DNA of 9,536 nt from an uncultured Chloroflexota bacterium (GTDB lineage Bacteria > Chloroflexota > Anaerolineae > Anaerolineales > Anaerolineaceae): assembly GCA_902795255.1 (NCBI GenBank), contig CADBKS010000112.1:1-9536 (forward strand), read 5' to 3'. The position numbers and the translations under genes were made by a program. Below the pieces are notes generated by a model that saw only the letters and a list, made by a program, of their open reading frames with translations, was not told where the DNA came from and did not search any database. Within the stretch, counting starts at the first letter, position 1; each line of letters begins with the position of its first letter. Shown in pieces: positions 6,419-9,536 of the stretch.

Positions 6419-7341
6419 GCTCCCTCCGTCCATTTCCGGTATCCGCTCAGGAACGCCTTGCCGGGCATCGCTTTCTTTCCCGGGGCCTGAATTTCATCGA
6501 AAACAAGCAGTCCATCCGCGGCTGCTACTGCAGGCAGCCCTTTGCATACGGTCCGGCTTCCGGGTGCCAGATGCGCTTCGTTTTCAGCGGTGTGGGCACG
6601 ATAGATTTTGAAGGTTTCCCCGCTGAATTCAGCCATGGCGCACGGCCACGGGTTATACGCGCGGACCTTGCATTCCAGGGCTCCCGCATTCTGTGTGAAA
6701 TCAAGCAGGCCATCCTGCTTGCTGATCATGCCGGTGTAGCAGGCCCCCTCTTCCGGCTGCGGCTGCGGGAGGAGCGTCCCTTCCGCATAGGGGGGGATCG
6801 CTTCGATCAGCAGTTCCGCTGCCAGGTCCGCCATTTTTGCGGAAAGGGTGACGGTCGTGTCATCCTGTGCGATTGGCAATTCACGGGAGAGCAGCATTGG
6901 TCCGGTGTCGATGCCCGGATCCATCTGCATGATGGTGACGCCGCTCACTTTGTCCCCGTTCAGGATCGCAGCCTGGATCGGGGAAGCGCCGCGCCAGCGC
7001 GGCAGCAGGGAAGCGTGTGCGTTCATGCAGCCGAGACGCGGCAGTTCCAATACGTTTTTGCGCAGGATCTGTCCGAATGCCATCACGACGATCAGGTCCG
7101 GGGCCCATTCCTGCAGCTGCTCAAAGGTGCCGGGCACTTTCATCCGTTCCGGCTGAATGACCGGGATGCCGAGTTCAAGCGCGGCTTCCTTGACCGGGGG
7201 CGGCACGATCTTCTTTCCGCGGCCGGCTTCCCGGTCGGGCTGTGTGACCACGCCGACGACGTTATGATGCGCGGCCAGGGCTTTGAGAGAGGGGACGGAG
7301 ATCTCGGGGGATCCCATATATACGATTCGAAGTTTTTCCAT
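6415..7341 (-). CDS. fmt: Methionyl-tRNA formyltransferase
   Basis: 308-residue cytoplasmic enzyme that transfers a formyl group from 10-formyl-tetrahydrofolate to Met-tRNAi to make the bacterial initiator fMet-tRNA. The N-terminal formyltransferase domain (about 1-190) shows the catalytic set NAH (Asn107, His109), the SLLPRWRG signature (111-118) and MDPGIDTG (140-147, with Asp145 as the catalytic aspartate). The RGKK loop (41-44) and VTQPDREAGRG (32-42) are also characteristic. The C-terminal tRNA-binding domain follows from about 205 (for example VRAYNPWP). The length is normal (about 310). The ATG at 7341 has only a distant GGAG (7354-7357, 12 bases away), but homology starts at once. It is the first gene of a pair with the panE-family gene; a terminator lies just upstream, so its own promoter should be in 7342-7377, where I find none that is convincing. 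Confidence 0.96.
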   Translation of the reverse strand: MEKLRIVYMGSPEISVPSLKALAAHHNVVGVVTQPDREAGRGKKIVPPPVKEAALELGIPVIQPERMKVPGTFEQLQEWAPDLIVVMAFGQILRKNVLELPRLGCMNAHASLLPRWRGASPIQAAILNGDKVSGVTIMQMDPGIDTGPMLLSRELPIAQDDTTVTLSAKMADLAAELLIEAIPPYAEGTLLPQPQPEEGACYTGMISKQDGLLDFTQNAGALECKVRAYNPWPCAMAEFSGETFKIYRAHTAENEAHLAPGSRTVCKGLPAVAAADGLLVFDEIQAPGKKAMPGKAFLSGYRKWTEGA

Positions 7342-7369
7342 TGATTCGGTATTCTCCGCTGATGTGGTT

Positions 7370-7406
7370 AAAACAAAGGGGCGCCGGGGTCTGGCCCGAA
7401 CGCCCC
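7370..7406 (-). terminator. Intrinsic terminator of the PP2C-SUMF fusion gene
   Basis: On the minus strand, GGGGCG (paired 7401-7406 with 7378-7383) and an inner CGGG/CCCG (7395-7398 with 7385-7388) form a GC-rich stem with a small internal loop. TTTGTTTT (7377-7370) follows. It sits 20 bases after the stop at 7427 and before fmt, so the two transcripts are probably separate or only weakly linked. Confidence 0.82.
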
Positions 7407-7426
7407 GAAAGGTCTTTTACGTGTGA

Positions 7427-9536
7427 TCAGGGACGGGGTCCGGCACCCTGCTGATCGGGTCCGCCGGGCTGCTGCGGGCCGCTGGGCTGACCGGGAACAT
7501 CGGCGTCATTGCCGGCAGTTTCGGCTTCACCGCTGTCGGGAACCAGGCAGCGGAACCCGACATAGTAGCTGCTGGACATCCCGAGATAGCTGCGGGAAGC
7601 GGCCCGCATAAAGGAGAGATAGGAGTTGATCTCAGTCTGGTTGCAGGAACCGCCGCGCATGACTTCCAGCGTTCCGAATTCAGGTCCCTGCGGGTTCCGG
7701 ACGACCGAGCCGCTGAGTTCGGCTTCTTCCGCCAGGGTCTCATAGTAGTTTTCGCTGTACCAGGTAGAGGTCCATTCCCAGGCATTGCCGGCCATATCCA
7801 TCAGACCGTAGGGGCTTGCCCCTTCGGGGAAGGAACCGACCGGGAAGAGGTCATATCCCTCGCCGTCCTCATCCGCGTAATTCGGGATGTTCGCCAGGGC
7901 GTTGTCAAATGAAGGCTCTTCGCTGCCCCACGGGTAGATCCGTCCGTCGGTGCCGCGCGCGGCCTTTTCCCATTCAAATTCTGTTGGCAGCCGGCCGCCG
8001 ATCCAGGAACAGTACCTTGCGGCCTGGTCGCTGGTGACATAGGTGACCGGACGGTCTTCGTATCCCTGTGCATAGAGGGACATGTAGCCGCCGACGGAGC
8101 AGTAACCGGCTTCCACGCATTTGAGGTACTGCGCATTTGTGACTTCGGTTTTGTTCATCCAGTAGCCGTCAAGATAGACCCGCATCTGCGGAGTTTCCTC
8201 GCCCTCGATGGCATATTCATCGACGCTGAGATCGGACCCGAGCAGGAAGGTCCCGGCCGGGATATAGAGCATTTCCGCCCCGCTTCTTTCGTCCGTGTAA
8301 TTGTCCTTTACGACCGCTTCTTCGGTCTCTTCGATGACCGGTGCGTCAGCTGTGCTGCTTCCGGTTTCGGATGAGGACCCCGTATTTTCTTCCGGTACGG
8401 GTGTATCGGTCGGGAGCTCAAGTGTGGCGCGGATCTCTTCCAGGTCGATGAAGACAGGCGTGAAGGTCGGATAGGGAGTCTGCGTCGGCCAGGCCTGAAC
8501 GGTTTCCGCGACCGCCGCTTCTTTTTCGGCTTCCATGGTCGCTTCCAGAACGGTCATGCTTTCCCTGACCCAGTCAATGGTCGGTGTCGGTGTGGCTGTG
8601 GAGGGGACCAGATTGCCGAGATATTTTTCACGGATCTGATCCGGAATCAGTCCGTACCGCGCCGCGGCATAGATGCCGCCGCACAGCAGGAGCAGAGCGG
8701 CAAGAACGCCGAGGATGATCCCCGGGAGCCGGTCTTTCTTCTTCCCGCCGGCTGTGCTGCCCTGATTCCGCGGACGGTTTTTGCGGATCAGTTCGATCTC
8801 TTTCTTTTCGGTGTTCAGGTCCGTGTCTTCGGGAACGGTCCCGTCGACCCGGATCATCGTATCGACCGTCGTGCTGTCGTAAATGCGGATGGCGGCAGCT
8901 GAGGCCGGGACGTTTGCGTTCTGCAGTGCCGGGGACCCCAGCAGGTGCTGGACAATGGTTCGCGGAGAGTTGTCCGCGGCTGCTTCCATGATCTCGTTTT
9001 TCCCGATGAATGTATCCAGTGAGCCGCTGCACAGCAGCAGGATGTCGCCGCTGCGGACTTCGATGCCGTCGTAGATATCGGTCGTGATATCGCGGGCTGT
9101 CCCGAGCAGTGCCGGTCCGCCTTCAGAACCGTAGGCTTCATCCGCACTCATTTCCCCTGACTGGACTTTTTCCTCGATCACCGCGGGATCTTCCGTGATC
9201 TGGAACACTTTCCCGTTGCGGATGATGTAAGCCCGGCAGCCGCCGACGGTCGCGATGGTGGCTTTGTTTTCCGTGACGGAAGCCGCGATCGCGGATGCGC
9301 TCATTTTGTCATTCTGGACCCTGGCGTATTCGCAGATCTCGTTGTTGGCGGTCCGCATCGCGACGGCGAGCCGGTTCGCATCCACGAAATCGTAGGCATG
9401 GAAGAACTCATAAAGGATCTTCTTTGCCGTGAAACGCGCGGTCACTTCGGGCGAGGCGGTGTTCCGGGTCCCGCTCGCGAGAACATACAAATTCGATGAC
9501 CCTACTTCGCCGTCCGGTTCTTTTTCATAAAAGGAT
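7427..9536 (-). CDS. Partial: PP2C-like pseudophosphatase - TM - extracytoplasmic SUMF/FGE-like domain fusion
   Basis: The reading frame stays open to the right edge, so the real N-terminus is outside the window. A TTG at 9490 could be mistaken for the start, but 15 more in-frame codons precede it. Numbering from that TTG: residues 1-210 follow the PP2C layout (YVLASGTRN where phosphatases have a DGMGG motif, VGGCRAYIIRNG for vGDSRaYl.rnG, ITEDPAV, LLLCSGSL for LLCSDGL). Next come a basic segment (228-244), a transmembrane helix (about 245-267), an Ala/Glu/Thr helix and Pro/Thr linker (289-360), and an FGE-sulfatase/SUMF domain (about 395-645) with YIPAGTFLLGS, RLPTEFEWEKAARG, AGNAWEWTSTWY, MRGGS and YVGFRC. 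A Pro/Gly/Gln-rich tail (650-687) ends it. The PP2C part would be cytoplasmic and the SUMF part outside. Metal-binding aspartates of active PP2C seem replaced. SUMF domains occur in oxidases, binding proteins and sensor fusions; the function here is unknown. Confidence 0.88.
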   Translation of the reverse strand, partial: SFYEKEPDGEVGSSNLYVLASGTRNTASPEVTARFTAKKILYEFFHAYDFVDANRLAVAMRTANNEICEYARVQNDKMSASAIAASVTENKATIATVGGCRAYIIRNGKVFQITEDPAVIEEKVQSGEMSADEAYGSEGGPALLGTARDITTDIYDGIEVRSGDILLLCSGSLDTFIGKNEIMEAAADNSPRTIVQHLLGSPALQNANVPASAAAIRIYDSTTVDTMIRVDGTVPEDTDLNTEKKEIELIRKNRPRNQGSTAGGKKKDRLPGIILGVLAALLLLCGGIYAAARYGLIPDQIREKYLGNLVPSTATPTPTIDWVRESMTVLEATMEAEKEAAVAETVQAWPTQTPYPTFTPVFIDLEEIRATLELPTDTPVPEENTGSSSETGSSTADAPVIEETEEAVVKDNYTDERSGAEMLYIPAGTFLLGSDLSVDEYAIEGEETPQMRVYLDGYWMNKTEVTNAQYLKCVEAGYCSVGGYMSLYAQGYEDRPVTYVTSDQAARYCSWIGGRLPTEFEWEKAARGTDGRIYPWGSEEPSFDNALANIPNYADEDGEGYDLFPVGSFPEGASPYGLMDMAGNAWEWTSTWYSENYYETLAEEAELSGSVVRNPQGPEFGTLEVMRGGSCNQTEINSYLSFMRAASRSYLGMSSSYYVGFRCLVPDSGEAETAGNDADVPGQPSGPQQPGGPDQQGAGPRP

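Noticed and set aside
6358..7344. 328-codon open frame on the plus strand, antisense to fmt
   Set aside because: fmt has all catalytic motifs in the opposite strand; the antisense translation shows no recognisable domain and no ribosome site.
9488..9490. TTG as the start codon of the PP2C-SUMF gene
   Set aside because: The frame remains open for 15 codons upstream to the window edge, no ribosome site precedes the TTG, and PP2C domains have conserved sequence before the YVLASG-type strand, so the true start lies outside.

Overview
This window most likely comes from an anaerobic member of the Chloroflexota (Anaerolineae-like). The best clue is the Pro/Thr linker of the right-hand gene, which carries runs such as TATPTPT and TPYPTFTP after a transmembrane helix and an Ala/Thr/Glu helix; such linkers are common in that group. 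The moderately GC-rich coding DNA and strong SD-type starts fit but do not prove it. Treat the taxonomy as an inference of moderate confidence.

Layout from left to right. Positions 1-64 hold the 5' part of a tRNA-Pro(GGG) gene on the minus strand with its own promoter. Divergent from it, 261-1028 (+) encodes a cytoplasmic glycerophosphodiester phosphodiesterase followed by a good intrinsic terminator. Next, 1224-3224 (+) encodes a large polytopic membrane protein with a GT-C-like first-loop DD motif and a soluble helical C-terminus. It converges on htrA (5013-3409, -), a Sec-exported serine protease with an intact catalytic triad and two PDZ domains. The 3225-3408 gap between them holds a strong terminator and one copy of a hairpin repeat.

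Upstream of htrA is a 370-base intergenic stretch (5014-5383) with the htrA leader, an AT-rich promoter zone and a dense cluster of palindromes, including a perfect 15-bp hairpin that is a second copy of the repeat near 3260. Further right, fmt (7341-6415, -) and a panE/ApbA-family reductase (6418-5384, -) overlap by an ATGA stop-start and form a coupled pair. They are separated by a terminator from the last gene (9536-7427, -). That gene is incomplete at the right edge and encodes a PP2C-like domain, a transmembrane helix, a Pro/Thr linker and an extracytoplasmic formylglycine-generating-enzyme-like (SUMF) domain.

Most genes are housekeeping or envelope functions: translation initiation (tRNA, fmt), cofactor or reductase metabolism (panE family), phosphodiester turnover and extracytoplasmic protein quality control. 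The two most unusual items are the PP2C-SUMF fusion, in which the metal-binding aspartates visible in the window are replaced, and the duplicated intergenic hairpin. I see no mobile element, CRISPR array or defence system.
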